A stretch of DNA of 64,000 nucleotides from Achromobacter sp. Marseille-Q4962 (GCF_943737005.1 NZ_CALSFU010000004.1:1-64000); one strand, 5' to 3'; shown: positions 27,423 to 37,100, numbered from the stretch's first letter. The notes: generated by a model not told the origin, from the letters alone. Numbers and translations: made by a program.

Positions 27423-28052
27423 ATGCCTCTCTCCACCTGGTTGACCTTTTTCGTGGCCTCCTGGGCGATTTCGTTCTCGCCCGGCGCAGGCGCCATCTCG
27501 GCCATGTCCTCCGGCCTGAAATACGGTTTCGCGCGAGGCTACTGGAACACGGCGGGCCTCATCATGGGCATCCTGTTCCAGTTCCTGGTGGTGGCGGTGG
27601 GGCTGGGGGCCGTGCTGGCCACCTCGGAAATCGCCTTCAACGTGGTGAAGTACCTGGGCGTGGCCTACCTCATCTACCTGGGCGTGCGCCAGATCCGCAC
27701 CGACGCCGCCCCGGTGGCGGTGGACGCGGGAGATCCCAGGCAGGCGTCCATCCGCGAGCTGGTGGTGCGCGGCTTTCTCATCAACACCATGAACCCCAAG
27801 GGCACGGTCTTCCTGCTGGCGGTGGTGCCGCAGTTCGTGGACACCTCATTGCCCCTGGTGCCGCAATACGCGGCCCTGGCGGGCACGCTGGCCTTCACCG
27901 ACCTGGTGGCCATGGGCGTCTACACCCTGCTGGCCGCGCGCGTGCTGAGGCTGCTGCGCAGCGCCCGGCACATCCGCTGGATGAACCGCACCTTCGGCTC
28001 GCTGTTCATCCTGGCCGGCGTCTTCCTGGCCACCTTCCGCCGCCACGCCTGA
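27423..28052 (+). CDS. LysE/RhtB-family amino-acid exporter
   Basis: A 209-residue membrane protein with six predicted helices. It carries the diagnostic SPGAGAISAMSSGLKYGFARGYWNTAGLIMG near residues 20-50 and FLINTMNPKGTVFLLAVVPQF at about 118-138. Family members export amino acids and homoserine lactones. GGAG lies 7 nt before the ATG. It lies between the helicase and prfC in the same direction, and no local regulator is apparent. Confidence 0.9.
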   Translation: MPLSTWLTFFVASWAISFSPGAGAISAMSSGLKYGFARGYWNTAGLIMGILFQFLVVAVGLGAVLATSEIAFNVVKYLGVAYLIYLGVRQIRTDAAPVAVDAGDPRQASIRELVVRGFLINTMNPKGTVFLLAVVPQFVDTSLPLVPQYAALAGTLAFTDLVAMGVYTLLAARVLRLLRSARHIRWMNRTFGSLFILAGVFLATFRRHA

Positions 28053-28103
28053 CCGGGCGCCGCCGCGCCGGGGCGCAAACCGGCGTCTGTAAAATCCTCG
28101 ACC

Positions 28104-29711
28104 ATGAATATTCCTCAAGAAGTAGCGCGGCGCCGGACGTTCGCCATCATTTCCCACCCCGACGCCGGCAAGACCACGCTGACCGAAAAGCTGCTGCTGT
28201 TCGCGGGCGCCATCCAGATCGCCGGCAGCGTGAAAGCCCGCAAGGCCTCGCGCCACGCCTCCTCCGACTGGATGGAAATCGAAAAGCAGCGCGGCATTTC
28301 CGTGGCCTCCTCGGTCATGCAGATGGAATATCGCGACTGCGTCATCAACCTGCTCGACACCCCGGGCCACCAGGACTTCTCGGAAGACACCTACCGCGTC
28401 CTGACGGCGGTGGACGCCGCCCTCATGGTGATCGACGCCGCCAACGGCGTGGAACCCCAGACCATCCGCCTGCTGCAGGTCTGCCGCGCGCGCAACACGC
28501 CCATCATCACGTTCATCAACAAGATGGACCGCGAAGTACGCGAGCCGCTCGACCTGCTGTCCGAGATCGAGGGCCACCTCGGCATGGACGCGGTGCCCTT
28601 CTCCTGGCCGGTGGGCATGGGCAAGGCCTTCGGCGGCGTGTTCGACATCCGCCGCGACCGCATGCGCGTGTTCCGCCCCGGGCAGGAGCGCCGCAGCGAC
28701 AACGACGAATTCATCGAAGGGCTGGGCAATCCCGAGATCGGGCGGCGCTTCGGCGCGGCCTTCGACCAGGCCAGCAGCGAGATCGAGCTCATCAACGAAG
28801 CCGCCCCCGCCTTCGACCGCGAGCAATTCCTCGCCGGCAGGCAGACGCCGGTCTTCTTCGGCTCGGCCATCAACAACTTCGGCGTGCAGGAAGTCCTGGA
28901 CGCGCTGGTCGAGCAGGCCCCGCCGCCCGGCCCGCGCACCGCCCTGCAGCGCGTGGTGCAGCCCGAAGAGCCGAAATTCACCGGCGTGGTGTTCAAGGTG
29001 CAGGCCAACATGGACCCCGCCCACCGCGACCGCGTGGCCTTCGTGCGCGTCAGCTCCGGCCGCTTCGAGCGCGGCATGCGGCTCAAGGTGGCGCGCACCA
29101 ACAAGGAAATCCGGCCCAACAACGTGGTGTCGTTCCTGTCGCAGCGGCGCGAACTGCTCGACGAGGCCTATGCCGGCGACGTGATCGGCATTCCCAACCA
29201 CGGCATCCTGCAACTGGGCGACGTGCTCACCGAAGGCGAGAACCTGCAATTCACGGGCCTGCCCTTCTTCGCGCCCGAACTCTTCCAGGCCGTGGAAGTC
29301 AAAGATCCGTTGCGCACCAAGCAACTGCGCACCGGCCTCACCCAGTTGGGCGAGGAAGGGGCCATCCAGGTGTTCCGCCCGGAAGCCGCCGGCGGCTCGC
29401 TGCTGCTGGGCGCGGTCGGCCAGCTCCAGTTCGAAGTGGTGGCGCACCGGCTGAAAACCGAGTACGGCGTGGACGCGCGCATGATGCCTTCGCGCTACAC
29501 AATGGCACGTTGGATTACTTCCGATAACCCCAAGGCCCTGCGCAAGTTCATGGATGCCAATGCCGCCCATATCGCCTATGATGTGGTGGATGCGGCGGCG
29601 TTTTTGATCGGTTCCCCCGCGCAGTTGCGCGTAGCCGAGGAACTGTATCCCGAAGTGAAGTTCCACGCCATGCGCGAGCATGGCGGCAAGGTATTCGGAG
29701 ACAAAGCGTAG
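28104..29711 (+). CDS. prfC: Peptide chain release factor 3
   Basis: A 535-residue translational GTPase that recycles RF1/RF2 from the ribosome after termination. Motifs: G1 SHPDAGKTTLTEK (about 18-30), switch I with RGISVASSVMQMEY, G3 DTPGHQDFSEDTYR, G4 NKMDR. Domains 2 and 3 follow, ending with the characteristic FHAMREHGGKVF. It has no Shine-Dalgarno; a TAAAAT at 28090-28095 lies 8 nt before the ATG, so the transcript may be leaderless. Confidence 0.97.
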   Translation: MNIPQEVARRRTFAIISHPDAGKTTLTEKLLLFAGAIQIAGSVKARKASRHASSDWMEIEKQRGISVASSVMQMEYRDCVINLLDTPGHQDFSEDTYRVLTAVDAALMVIDAANGVEPQTIRLLQVCRARNTPIITFINKMDREVREPLDLLSEIEGHLGMDAVPFSWPVGMGKAFGGVFDIRRDRMRVFRPGQERRSDNDEFIEGLGNPEIGRRFGAAFDQASSEIELINEAAPAFDREQFLAGRQTPVFFGSAINNFGVQEVLDALVEQAPPPGPRTALQRVVQPEEPKFTGVVFKVQANMDPAHRDRVAFVRVSSGRFERGMRLKVARTNKEIRPNNVVSFLSQRRELLDEAYAGDVIGIPNHGILQLGDVLTEGENLQFTGLPFFAPELFQAVEVKDPLRTKQLRTGLTQLGEEGAIQVFRPEAAGGSLLLGAVGQLQFEVVAHRLKTEYGVDARMMPSRYTMARWITSDNPKALRKFMDANAAHIAYDVVDAAAFLIGSPAQLRVAEELYPEVKFHAMREHGGKVFGDKA

Positions 29712-29747
29712 ACCCGTAGGGGTTCCGCACGGCAGAAGAGGGTAGCA

Positions 29748-30428
29748 ATGTCTTGGCGTTTATTGTTCGCAACGCTCCTGGTCGCGCTCGGCGCGTCGGC
29801 CTGGGGCGGGATTCAACTGGGAGACTGGCTGGTGGCGCACGCGCCCGTGGCGGCTCCCGCTCCCGGCCAGGATGCGGCCGCCTCGCAACAACCGGTGCTC
29901 GACGCCAACGGCCGGCCCTACGTGGCCCAGCCTCCCCAGCCCCGCGTCGACGGCACGCTGGGCGTGCCCGACCGTCCGGCCGACCGCGAATGGACGATCA
30001 ACACCGTCTCGCTGTTCGACACCGTGAGCGACCCTTCCGTGCAGATCTCGCGCGAGCGCATCACCATGGACCAGGCCCGCGAAATCGCCTCCAGCTCGCA
30101 GGTGCCGCTGCCCTCGGGCCCTTCCGACGTCTCCACGCTGGACCTCCAAGCCCCGGGCACCTCGGCCGCCGTCAACGGCGGCGCCATGCCGCCGCCGCAA
30201 ACGCAGGCCGGCGGCTATGGCAACCAGGCCGTGCAAGCCGTGCCGCCCCCCAACTCCTCGCCCGCGCCCGGCGCGCCCGGCTGGCAGGACGCCCTGCGCC
30301 AGGAACTGGCCCGCTGCGCCAACCAGGGCTTCTTTGAACGCCCGAGCTGCTCCTGGAATGCCCGCAACAAGTACTGTGCCCCCAACCGGGCCTGGGGCAC
30401 CATGCCGGAGTGTCCGGCGCGGCCGTAA
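29748..30428 (+). CDS. Conserved hypothetical secreted or membrane-anchored protein
   Basis: A 226-residue protein with an N-terminal hydrophobic segment (residues 4-22) that can act as signal peptide or anchor. A Pro/Ala/Gln-rich middle follows. The C-terminal domain (about 180-226) has three or more Cys (CANQGFFERPSCSWNARNKYC, MPEC), suggesting disulfides outside the cytoplasm. I do not recognise the family or function. A clear GAAGAGGG RBS precedes it. It may be cotranscribed with prfC (36 bp gap) and ends at its own terminator. Confidence 0.6.
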   Translation: MSWRLLFATLLVALGASAWGGIQLGDWLVAHAPVAAPAPGQDAAASQQPVLDANGRPYVAQPPQPRVDGTLGVPDRPADREWTINTVSLFDTVSDPSVQISRERITMDQAREIASSSQVPLPSGPSDVSTLDLQAPGTSAAVNGGAMPPPQTQAGGYGNQAVQAVPPPNSSPAPGAPGWQDALRQELARCANQGFFERPSCSWNARNKYCAPNRAWGTMPECPARP

Positions 30429-30454
30429 GAAAACCGATCAACGCGTTGCCCAAT

Positions 30455-30474
30455 CGCCCCACGGGGCGCTTTTT
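30455..30474 (+). terminator. Terminator after the prfC-side hypothetical gene
   Basis: CGCCC (30455-30459) pairs with GGGCG (30464-30468) around CACG, followed by C and TTTTT (30470-30474). Confidence 0.75.
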
Positions 30475-30533
30475 CTATATCGCAGACTCGTTGCCAAACG
30501 CTTTCTGTTCGCGCCGAGACCTTGGCCAGGCAC

Positions 30534-30558
30534 AAAAAAACCCGCCGTCAGGCGGGTT
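30534..30558 (-). terminator. Terminator of bfr
   Basis: AACCCGCC (30539-30546) pairs with GGCGGGTT (30551-30558) around GTCA. On the minus strand the stem is followed by a seven-T run. It lies 22 bp past the bfr stop. Confidence 0.88.
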
Positions 30559-30580
30559 GCGGCCGGCGCGCGGGGCGCGC

Positions 30581-31057
30581 TTATTCGGACGTGGACATCT
30601 GGCTTTGCAGGTAGTTCTGCAGGCCGACCTTGTCGATGAGGTCGATCTGGGTTTCCAGGTAGTCGATGTGCTCTTCGGTGTCGTCAAGGATGTCCTGGAA
30701 CAGATCGCGCGAGACGTAATCTCGGACCGATTCACAGTACGCCATGGCTTCCTTCACCGTGGCTTGCGCGGCCTGTTCGAGCTTCAGGTCACAGGCAAGC
30801 AGTTCGGGCACGTCTTCGCCGATGAGCAGCTTGTGCAGATCCTGCAGGTTGGGCAGGCCATCCAGCATGAAGATGCGCTGGATGAGGCGGTCGGCGTGCT
30901 TCATTTCGCCGATGGATTCCTCGTATTCGTGCTTGCCCAGCTTGTCGAAGCCCCAGTGGTTCAGCATGCGCGCATGCAGAAAGTACTGGTTGATCGCCGT
31001 CAACTCGTTGGTCAGTTGTTTGTTGAGATACTGGATGACGGTTTTATCGCCTTTCAT
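30581..31057 (-). CDS. bfr: Bacterioferritin
   Basis: A 158-residue iron-storage subunit that assembles as a 24-mer. The heme ligand Met52 is present (EMKHAD). Ferroxidase residues Glu18, Glu51, His54, Glu94 and His130 are present, but the position equivalent to E. coli Glu127 is Thr (DDTEEH at 125-130), with Glu at 128 and 129. I recall this DDTEEH form from other betaproteobacteria, so it is probably a lineage trait. An AAGGAG RBS fixes the start at 31057. A Fur-like site lies about 165 bp upstream. Confidence 0.95.
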   Translation of the reverse strand: MKGDKTVIQYLNKQLTNELTAINQYFLHARMLNHWGFDKLGKHEYEESIGEMKHADRLIQRIFMLDGLPNLQDLHKLLIGEDVPELLACDLKLEQAAQATVKEAMAYCESVRDYVSRDLFQDILDDTEEHIDYLETQIDLIDKVGLQNYLQSQMSTSE

Positions 31058-31222
31058 GATGAACTCCTTGCAGTCTGGCGCGACGCGAACCGCATCGCGG
31101 CAGGAGCGCACGATGCCGCGCGTACGCAACGAACGCAGACTAACATCAGCCGACGGCCGGCGACTAGCCTCGGCCTGCATTTCGTAAATGTCTTTGCAAG
31201 CGCAATAAGTAAGCGACAAACG

Positions 31223-31237
31223 AATGAGAATGAGTAT
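31223..31237 (-). promoter_or_regulatory. Fur-box-like site upstream of bfr
   Basis: AATGAGAATGAGTAT matches 12 of 15 central positions of the Fur consensus core AATGATAATCATTAT. It lies in the 354-bp gap 31058-31411, which otherwise shows no gene. From its position it would act on bfr, which is transcribed leftward. The match is judged by eye. Confidence 0.45.
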
Positions 31238-31411
31238 GCGTGCGTGATGGCTTGCATGGGCGGCGCCGGCGCGTCGCGGCCTGCGCGGATGCCGCCTGCC
31301 CGAAACGCGGCTGCAAACGCGTTCGGCCGGGCCTCTTTTACGGGCGCCGGCGCGGCGAATTGGCGGAAATTCCGCGCGGATGCGCGCGTTGCATATCCAC
31401 AACCCCGAAGA

Positions 31412-32326
31412 TCACGGCGCGGCGCGGGTCGCGAGCCAGATGCCCATCGCGATCGGCACAATGCCCAGCATGTCGAGCAGCGACACGGGCTCGCCCAGCA
31501 CGGCCCACCCGAACAGCAGGCCGAGCGGCGGCATCAGGAAGTGCAATGCGCTTGCTGACGTGGCGCTCACGCGGCCGAGGATCATGAACCACAGGTAGTA
31601 CCCGCCCATGGATACCGCCACGATCATGTAGGCCATGCTCCAGAACAGGCTGGCGGTGAAGCGCGCGTCGCCCAGGCTTTCGGAGGCCAGCGCGAACGGC
31701 AGCAGCGCGGCCGCGCCCGCGAGCGACTGGATGCCGGTGGCGGTCCAAAGGCCGGCGGCGGGCTTCAGCCGTTTGTAGAGCAGGGTTCCCGCCACCAGCG
31801 CGACCAGCCCACCCGCGACGAGCAGGGTGCCATGCAGGTCTTCTTGCATGGCACCCAGGCGCGAGCGCAGCACCATGGCCACGCCGGCCAGGCCCAGGCA
31901 GAGTCCCGCCAGCTTGCGCCAGCCCAGCCGTTCGCCCAGCACGGGCCCGGCCAGCATGCCGATGAGCAGCGGGTTGGTGCTGATGAGCACGGCCGTGAAG
32001 GCCGACGAAACGCGGGTCATGCCCGACCAGCTCAGGCCCAGGTAGAGCGCGTTGTTGAGCACGCCGAGCAGGACGAGGGCGGCGGTTTCGCGCAGGGGCG
32101 GCGGCCGCCATTTGCCGTGCGCCGCGGCCAGCGCCAGCATGATGAGGCCGGCAACGAGAAAACGGATGGTCAGCAGCGTCAGCGGCGGACAGTCGCGCAC
32201 CGCGATCTTCGCGGCGGCGAAGGCCGAGCTCCAGAGCACGCAGAAGGCGGCGATGGGAGCCCAGGCCACGGCGGCGGGGGCAGAAGACGGGACGGCCGGC
32301 CTCTGCAGGGTCGAGGCGAGTTTCAT
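31412..32326 (-). CDS. EamA/DMT-family transporter
   Basis: A 304-residue inner-membrane protein with ten predicted helices in two EamA halves. Motifs include VLWSSAFAAAKIAVRDCPPLTLLTIRFL near residues 32-59 and LHFLMPPLGLLFGWAVLGEPVS near the end. AAGGA sits 8 nt before the ATG at 32326. It is divergent from a LysR regulator, the standard arrangement for an inducible exporter. Together with that regulator it separates bfr from bfd. Confidence 0.9.
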   Translation of the reverse strand: MKLASTLQRPAVPSSAPAAVAWAPIAAFCVLWSSAFAAAKIAVRDCPPLTLLTIRFLVAGLIMLALAAAHGKWRPPPLRETAALVLLGVLNNALYLGLSWSGMTRVSSAFTAVLISTNPLLIGMLAGPVLGERLGWRKLAGLCLGLAGVAMVLRSRLGAMQEDLHGTLLVAGGLVALVAGTLLYKRLKPAAGLWTATGIQSLAGAAALLPFALASESLGDARFTASLFWSMAYMIVAVSMGGYYLWFMILGRVSATSASALHFLMPPLGLLFGWAVLGEPVSLLDMLGIVPIAMGIWLATRAAP

Positions 32327-32381
32327 GGACGGATCCTTGATGCGGCAATGAATGGGCCCATTCTGCGGGCGCCGCCATCCA

Positions 32382-32416
32382 TTGACAAACTCTTTATTCG
32401 GATCAAAAGTATTTGA
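32382..32416. promoter_or_regulatory. Promoter/operator region between EamA and LysR genes
   Basis: The 111-bp divergent gap is AT-rich. It has an exact TTGACA (32382-32387) facing the LysR gene and a TCAAA-AGTA-TTTGA inverted repeat (32403-32416) that could be an LTTR contact site. No good -10 at 17 bp was found. Confidence 0.4.
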
Positions 32417-32437
32417 AATTCCAATGGATAGACCGCC

Positions 32438-33361
32438 ATGCTCGATCTCGACCTTCTGCACAGCTTTGTTTCGGTGGTGGATGCCGGCGGCTTTACGCGG
32501 GCCGGCGAGCGGGTGCACCGCAGCCAGTCCACGGTGAGCCAGCAGATCCGCAAGCTGGAAGAAGCGCTGGAATGCACGCTCTTCGTCCGCGAAGGCCGGC
32601 AAATCCGCCTGACCGAAGACGGCGAACGGCTGCTGGGCTATGCGCGCCGCATGCTGGCGCTGTCCACGGAAGCAAGCGAAGCCATCGGGGGACGCGAACG
32701 CGTGGAGGTGATCCGCCTGGGCATACCCGATGATTTCGCGCCCGAAACCCTGACCGCCATTGTTTCCGGCTACGCCCGCAGCCACCCCGGCGTGCGCTTG
32801 TCGGTGCGCTGCGACCTCAGCACCGCGCTCGCGCGCAGCCTGGAGCGCGGCGACCTGGACGTGGCGCTGCTCAAGCGCGAACCGGGCGCGGCGGTCGGCG
32901 GGCAGGCGCTGGCGTCATGGCCGGAGCGCCTGCACTGGATCGGCGCCAAAACGGGCCGCCCCGGGCCGGCCGACCCCGTGCCGCTGGTGGCGTTTCCGCA
33001 GGGCTGCGTGTACCGCAACCGCGCCATCCATGCCCTGGAACGGGCGGGGCGCCGGTGGCGCATCGCCTACGAAAGCCCCAACCTCATCGGCCTGCAGGCG
33101 GCGCTGGCGGGCGGGCTGGGCGTGGCCCTGCTGGAGCGCCGCTGCCTGCTGCCGGCGCACGAGGTGCTGGACGGCCTGCTGCCGCCGGTGCCGCCCACGG
33201 AACTCGCCCTGTGCCTGGCCCCGGGCGGGCGTGAACCGGCACGCCAGCTTGCCGCCTGCATCGGCGAGTTCTGCGACACCGAAATGAAGACGCGCGCCGA
33301 TGGCCCGTTGGCAGGCGGCGCGGCAGAACATGTGGGAAAAGAAGCGCTGGAGGCCGGCTGA
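32438..33361 (+). CDS. LysR-family transcriptional regulator
   Basis: A 307-residue LTTR. The N-terminal HTH (residues 3-60) reads LDLLHSFVSVVDAGGFTRAGERVHRSQSTVSQQIRKLEEALE. An effector domain follows, and the last 40 residues are an extra charged tail (REPARQLAACIGEFCDTEMK onward). It is divergent from the EamA exporter, which it probably regulates. The effector is unknown. Confidence 0.9.
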   Translation: MLDLDLLHSFVSVVDAGGFTRAGERVHRSQSTVSQQIRKLEEALECTLFVREGRQIRLTEDGERLLGYARRMLALSTEASEAIGGRERVEVIRLGIPDDFAPETLTAIVSGYARSHPGVRLSVRCDLSTALARSLERGDLDVALLKREPGAAVGGQALASWPERLHWIGAKTGRPGPADPVPLVAFPQGCVYRNRAIHALERAGRRWRIAYESPNLIGLQAALAGGLGVALLERRCLLPAHEVLDGLLPPVPPTELALCLAPGGREPARQLAACIGEFCDTEMKTRADGPLAGGAAEHVGKEALEAG

Positions 33362-33445
33362 CCCGGACCGGGAGACGGCCCGACCGATCGGCGGAACGCC
33401 GCAGGCGATGCGCCGCGCGTCACGGCCTGGCGTGAACGGGCCGGC

Positions 33446-33523
33446 AAGAAGAACGTCCGGCGGGACGGGACGACGCCAAACAGGAAGAGCGGCTCGGAGA
33501 ATAAGAAGAACGCAAGAAGAACG
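33446..33523 (+). repeat. Three copies of AAGAAGAACG in a purine-rich gap
   Basis: AAGAAGAACG occurs at 33446-33455, 33503-33512 and 33514-33523. They lie within 33362-33615, a 254-bp gap between two convergent genes that is noticeably purine-rich on the plus strand. No convincing gene, terminator or RNA was seen in this gap. Confidence 0.6.
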
Positions 33524-33615
33524 GCGCGGAGAAACCGCGAAACCGAACGGCCTGCGGTGCGAAGCGGCGAGCTTCGGACAGCGGGCTCTCGAGAGCCGTA
33601 CGCCGGATTTCAGCC

Positions 33616-33894
33616 TTAGGCGACGGCCACCAGCGGCACAGGAAAAGTGTTGGCCGCGGGTACGTCCGGATCCGCGACAGCGGCCGGCGTGTTGACCGGA
33701 ACGGCAATGGAGCGCACGTCGCACACGCTGGAGCAGCGGCCGCCCGGCAGATATTCGGCGGCCGTGGCCGCGCAGCAGCCGCAGCACGTGGCTACGCCCA
33801 GCTCGAATTGCAGGTCGGAAAGCGTCGACGCGCCCGCGTCCACGCTGGCGCGGACTTGGCGTTCGGTGACGGCATTACATACGCAAATGTACAT
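33616..33894 (-). CDS. bfd: Bacterioferritin-associated ferredoxin (Bfd)
   Basis: A 92-residue [2Fe-2S] protein that donates electrons to bacterioferritin for iron release. The Bfd core is MYICVCNAVTERQV (Cys4, Cys6) followed about 32 residues later by TCCGCCAA, giving the CxC...CxxC ligand pattern (for example Cys38 and Cys41). The C-terminal 40 residues extend beyond a minimal Bfd of about 64 residues. The start at 33894 has no Shine-Dalgarno, and the promoter puts the transcript start at the ATG. bfr lies 2.6 kb downstream in the same direction. Confidence 0.92.
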   Translation of the reverse strand: MYICVCNAVTERQVRASVDAGASTLSDLQFELGVATCCGCCAATAAEYLPGGRCSSVCDVRSIAVPVNTPAAVADPDVPAANTFPVPLVAVA

Positions 33895-33901
33895 GAGAAC
33901 A

Positions 33902-33930
33902 ATTATCGAAAATAATTCTGGCGCTGACAA
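33902..33930 (-). promoter_or_regulatory. bfd promoter overlapped by a Fur-like palindrome
   Basis: On the minus strand TTGTCA (33930-33925) and GATAAT (33907-33902) are exactly 17 bp apart. The -10 ends 7 nt before the bfd ATG. A perfect AATTAT-N5-ATAATT inverted repeat (33901-33917) covers the -10 and adjoining spacer, the expected position for iron-dependent Fur repression. Confidence 0.65.
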
Positions 33931-34173
33931 GACCCGCGCAACGCCGCAAATGCCGGAACAAGGTAACCGGACGCGACAATAAAAACGGGACGGGTTTCAT
34001 TGTTCCAGGCATGCACCAGTGCCGCCGGAAGCCAGCGAAAATCCGTGAAATCGCCGCTCCCGGCGCAGCCGAAAAACGCCAGGCGTCTCCCGCAAGTTAC
34101 GCAGGCTGCGCCAACCGCGGTATCGGCCTTACGGAGCAGGCGGCGAAGGCCCCGCCCCCGACACGCGCCATGC
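33931..34173. other. Gap between bfd and the nitrate reductase gene
   Basis: 243 bp with no convincing coding region. Downstream of the nitrate reductase stop (leftward) I see no strong hairpin with a T-tract. Apart from the start of the bfd promoter region nothing recognisable is present. Confidence 0.4.
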
Positions 34174-37100
34174 TCAATAGACGTCGCGGACGTAGCGCCG
34201 GTCTTTCACCAGCCGGGCCACGTACTCGTCCGCCTGCCCGGCGGACATCCCGCCGTGCTCCGCCACGATGGCGCGCAAGGCGGCATCGACGTCCCGGGCC
34301 ATGCGGCCGGCGTCGCCGCAGACATAGAAATGCGCGCCTTCCTCCAGCCATGCCCAGAGCCGCGCGCCGCGTTGGCGCATGCGGTGCTGCACATAGACCT
34401 TGTCCGGCTGGTCGCGCGAGAACGCCAGGTCCAGCTCGCTAAGCAGGCCGTCGGCGCGCATGGCCAACAGCTCTTCCTGGTAGTAGAAGTCGGTATGCCG
34501 GTGCCGCTCGCCGAAGAACAGCCAGTTCCGGCCTTGCGCGCCCCGCGCCCGCCGTTCGTGCAAAAACCCCCGGAACGGCGCGACGCCCGTACCCGGGCCG
34601 ACCATGATGATCGGGGTATCGCCGCCGGCGGGCAGGCGGAAATGGGCGGAACGCTGCACGAACACCGGCACGGGCGCCTCGTCCGCCCGGTCGGCGAGAA
34701 AGGTCGAGGCCACGCCTTTGCGCTCGCGCCGACCGTTGTGATAGCGCAACGCCGAGACGGTCAGATGGACTTCGCCGGCGTGCGCGGCCGGGCTGGAAGC
34801 GATCGAATATAGGCGCGGCTGCATGCGCTTGAGCATGGCCGCCAGCTCCTGGGCCGACAGCGGCACCGGGCATTCGTGCAGCACGTCGGCCAGTTGGCGT
34901 CCCCACAGCCAGCGCTTCAGGTCGGCCTTGCGGTCCTCGGCCAGGAGCGCCGCAAGCGTCCCGCCGCGGTCGCGCGACGCGATGAAGGCGAGGGTGTCGG
35001 CATGCGGCCGCGCGATGTCCAGGTGCCGCGCCAGGGCATCGGCCAGGCGCAGTTCGCCCAGTCCGCCCAGCGTCACCGGCGCGTCGGCATCGAGCCCGGT
35101 GAGCCGCAGCACCTCGCCGACCAGCTCGGGGCAATTGCTGGGCCAGACGCCCAGCGCGTCGCCGCACTCGTACTCAAGGCCCGCGGCCTGGGCGGACAGC
35201 GACACGAAACGCGTGTCCTTACCGGCGCCCGGCGGATTCAGGCGCCGGTTCTGCAGCAGCCGCGCGGGCGCGGGCCGGGCGCGCGTGGCGATGGCGCCGG
35301 CCGGCGCGGTGCCATCGGCCGGCACGGCGTACCGGGCGGCGTCGGCCTGCTTGATGAGCGCGGTCATGCGTTCCAGCCAGCGGTCCGCGTCGGGCTGGTA
35401 CTCGACGTCGCAGTCGACGCGCTCGGCCAGGCGCACAGCGCCCAGTTCGGCCAGCCGGGCATCCAGCCTGCGCCCGTGGCCGCAGAACTGGTCGTAGCTG
35501 CGGTCGCCGAACGCCAGCACGGCGTAGCGCATGCCTTCCAGCCGGGCGGCTTCGTCCGCATTCAGCGCCGCCCAGAAGTCGCGGCCGTTGTCGGGCGGGT
35601 CGCCGTCGCCGAACGTGCTCGTCATGAACAGCGCGTATTGGGCCTGCGGCAGGTCGGCGGGCCGGCAGTCGGCCATGCCGGCGACCCGGATTTCGAAGCC
35701 GGACTGCATCAGTTGCGTGGCGTAGGCCTCCACCAGCGATTCGACATTGCCGGTCTGCGACGCCCACAGCAGCAGCACTTTGGGACGGGCCCGCAGCACG
35801 CGCGGTTCCGCCGCCGCGGGCCTGGGGGCCGCGCCCTCGCCCGCTTCGCGTGGGGCGCCGGCGCGGCTGTACAGGCCGGCGAGCAAGCCGTTCAGCCAGA
35901 GCCGCGCGGCGCCGGAAAACGGTGCGTCGCCGGGCAGGGCGGGCACGTGACCGCCCGGGTCGGGGGGATTCATGCGCAGGCCGCCAAAGAAACCGGACAG
36001 GTAGGCGCGCTCCGCGTCGGTTAACTGCGGTTCGGCAACCGCGCCGAACCGGCTGGCAAGAATGTCGAGTGGGGGCATGGCGGTTTGCTCGGCCGGCTTG
36101 CCGGCTGCGGAGGGTTCGGGCAGGCTGCCGCGGATTTGCGGCGCGCCGGCGACGCGGCGCAGCGCGACGGCGCAGAATTTGAGTTCGGGCTGCAGCGATA
36201 CGGCGTCGACCGCATCGCTGGTGACGGCGTTGATGCAGAGCTCGTCGCCGAAGGCGTCGTTCCAGTGCATGGGCGCGAAGCAGCAGCCCGGCCGGACGCG
36301 GTCGGTAATGCTGGCCGGCAATACGGCGCGGCCACGGCGCGAGCGGATCTCGACGCCGTCGCCCGCCGCGATGCCCAGCGCGGCCGCATCCTCGGGATGG
36401 ATCTCGACGAAAGGCGCGGGATTCAGCTTGTTCAGGGTCGGCACCTTGCCGGTCTTGGTCATGGTGTGCCACTGATGCTGCAGCCGTCCCGTGTTGAGCG
36501 CCATGGGATATTCCGACGTCGGCAGCTCGGCGGGCTCCGCATGCGGACGGGCGTGGAACACGGCCCGTCCGCTGGGCGTGGGGAATACCGGGCCCGTCCT
36601 GGCAGAGGTGGCCCCGGGCCGGCTGGCGGCGTCGCCGACGTAGCGGACCGGGCTGCGCGCGCCCGGCTGGGCGCCGGGCGGACAGGGCCACTGCATGGGC
36701 GCCTGTTCCAGCGCGCGATAGCTGGCGCCGCGCAGGTCATAGCCGGTCTGCGGATTCCAGAACCGCCTGATCTCCTCGAACACATCCTGCGCGCCGGCAT
36801 AATCGAACGCGTCGCCGAAGCCCATTTCGCGCGCCACTTCCGCAATGATGCGCCAGTCGGGCATGGCTTCGCCGGGCGGTTCGACGGCCTGCCTTATGAG
36901 CGTGAGGTTGCGCTCGGAGTTGATCATTACGCCCTGTGCCTCGGCCCACAGCGCGCCCGGCAGCAGGATGTCGGCATGGCGGGCGGTTTCGGTGTCGAGA
37001 AAGGCGTCCTGCACGATCACCAGCTCGGCCGCGGCCAGCCCGGCCGCCGCCCGCGCGCGGTTGGGCAGCGTCGCCACGGGGTTGGTGCAGATGATCCAGC

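Noticed and set aside
27846-29681. A 611-residue minus-strand frame opposite prfC
   Set aside because: It is an antisense shadow of a conserved GTPase, with no recognisable motif or RBS.
33300-33695. A 131-residue plus-strand frame in the purine-rich gap
   Set aside because: It overlaps the end of the LysR gene and the 3' end of bfd, is extremely Arg-rich, and has no RBS or family resemblance.
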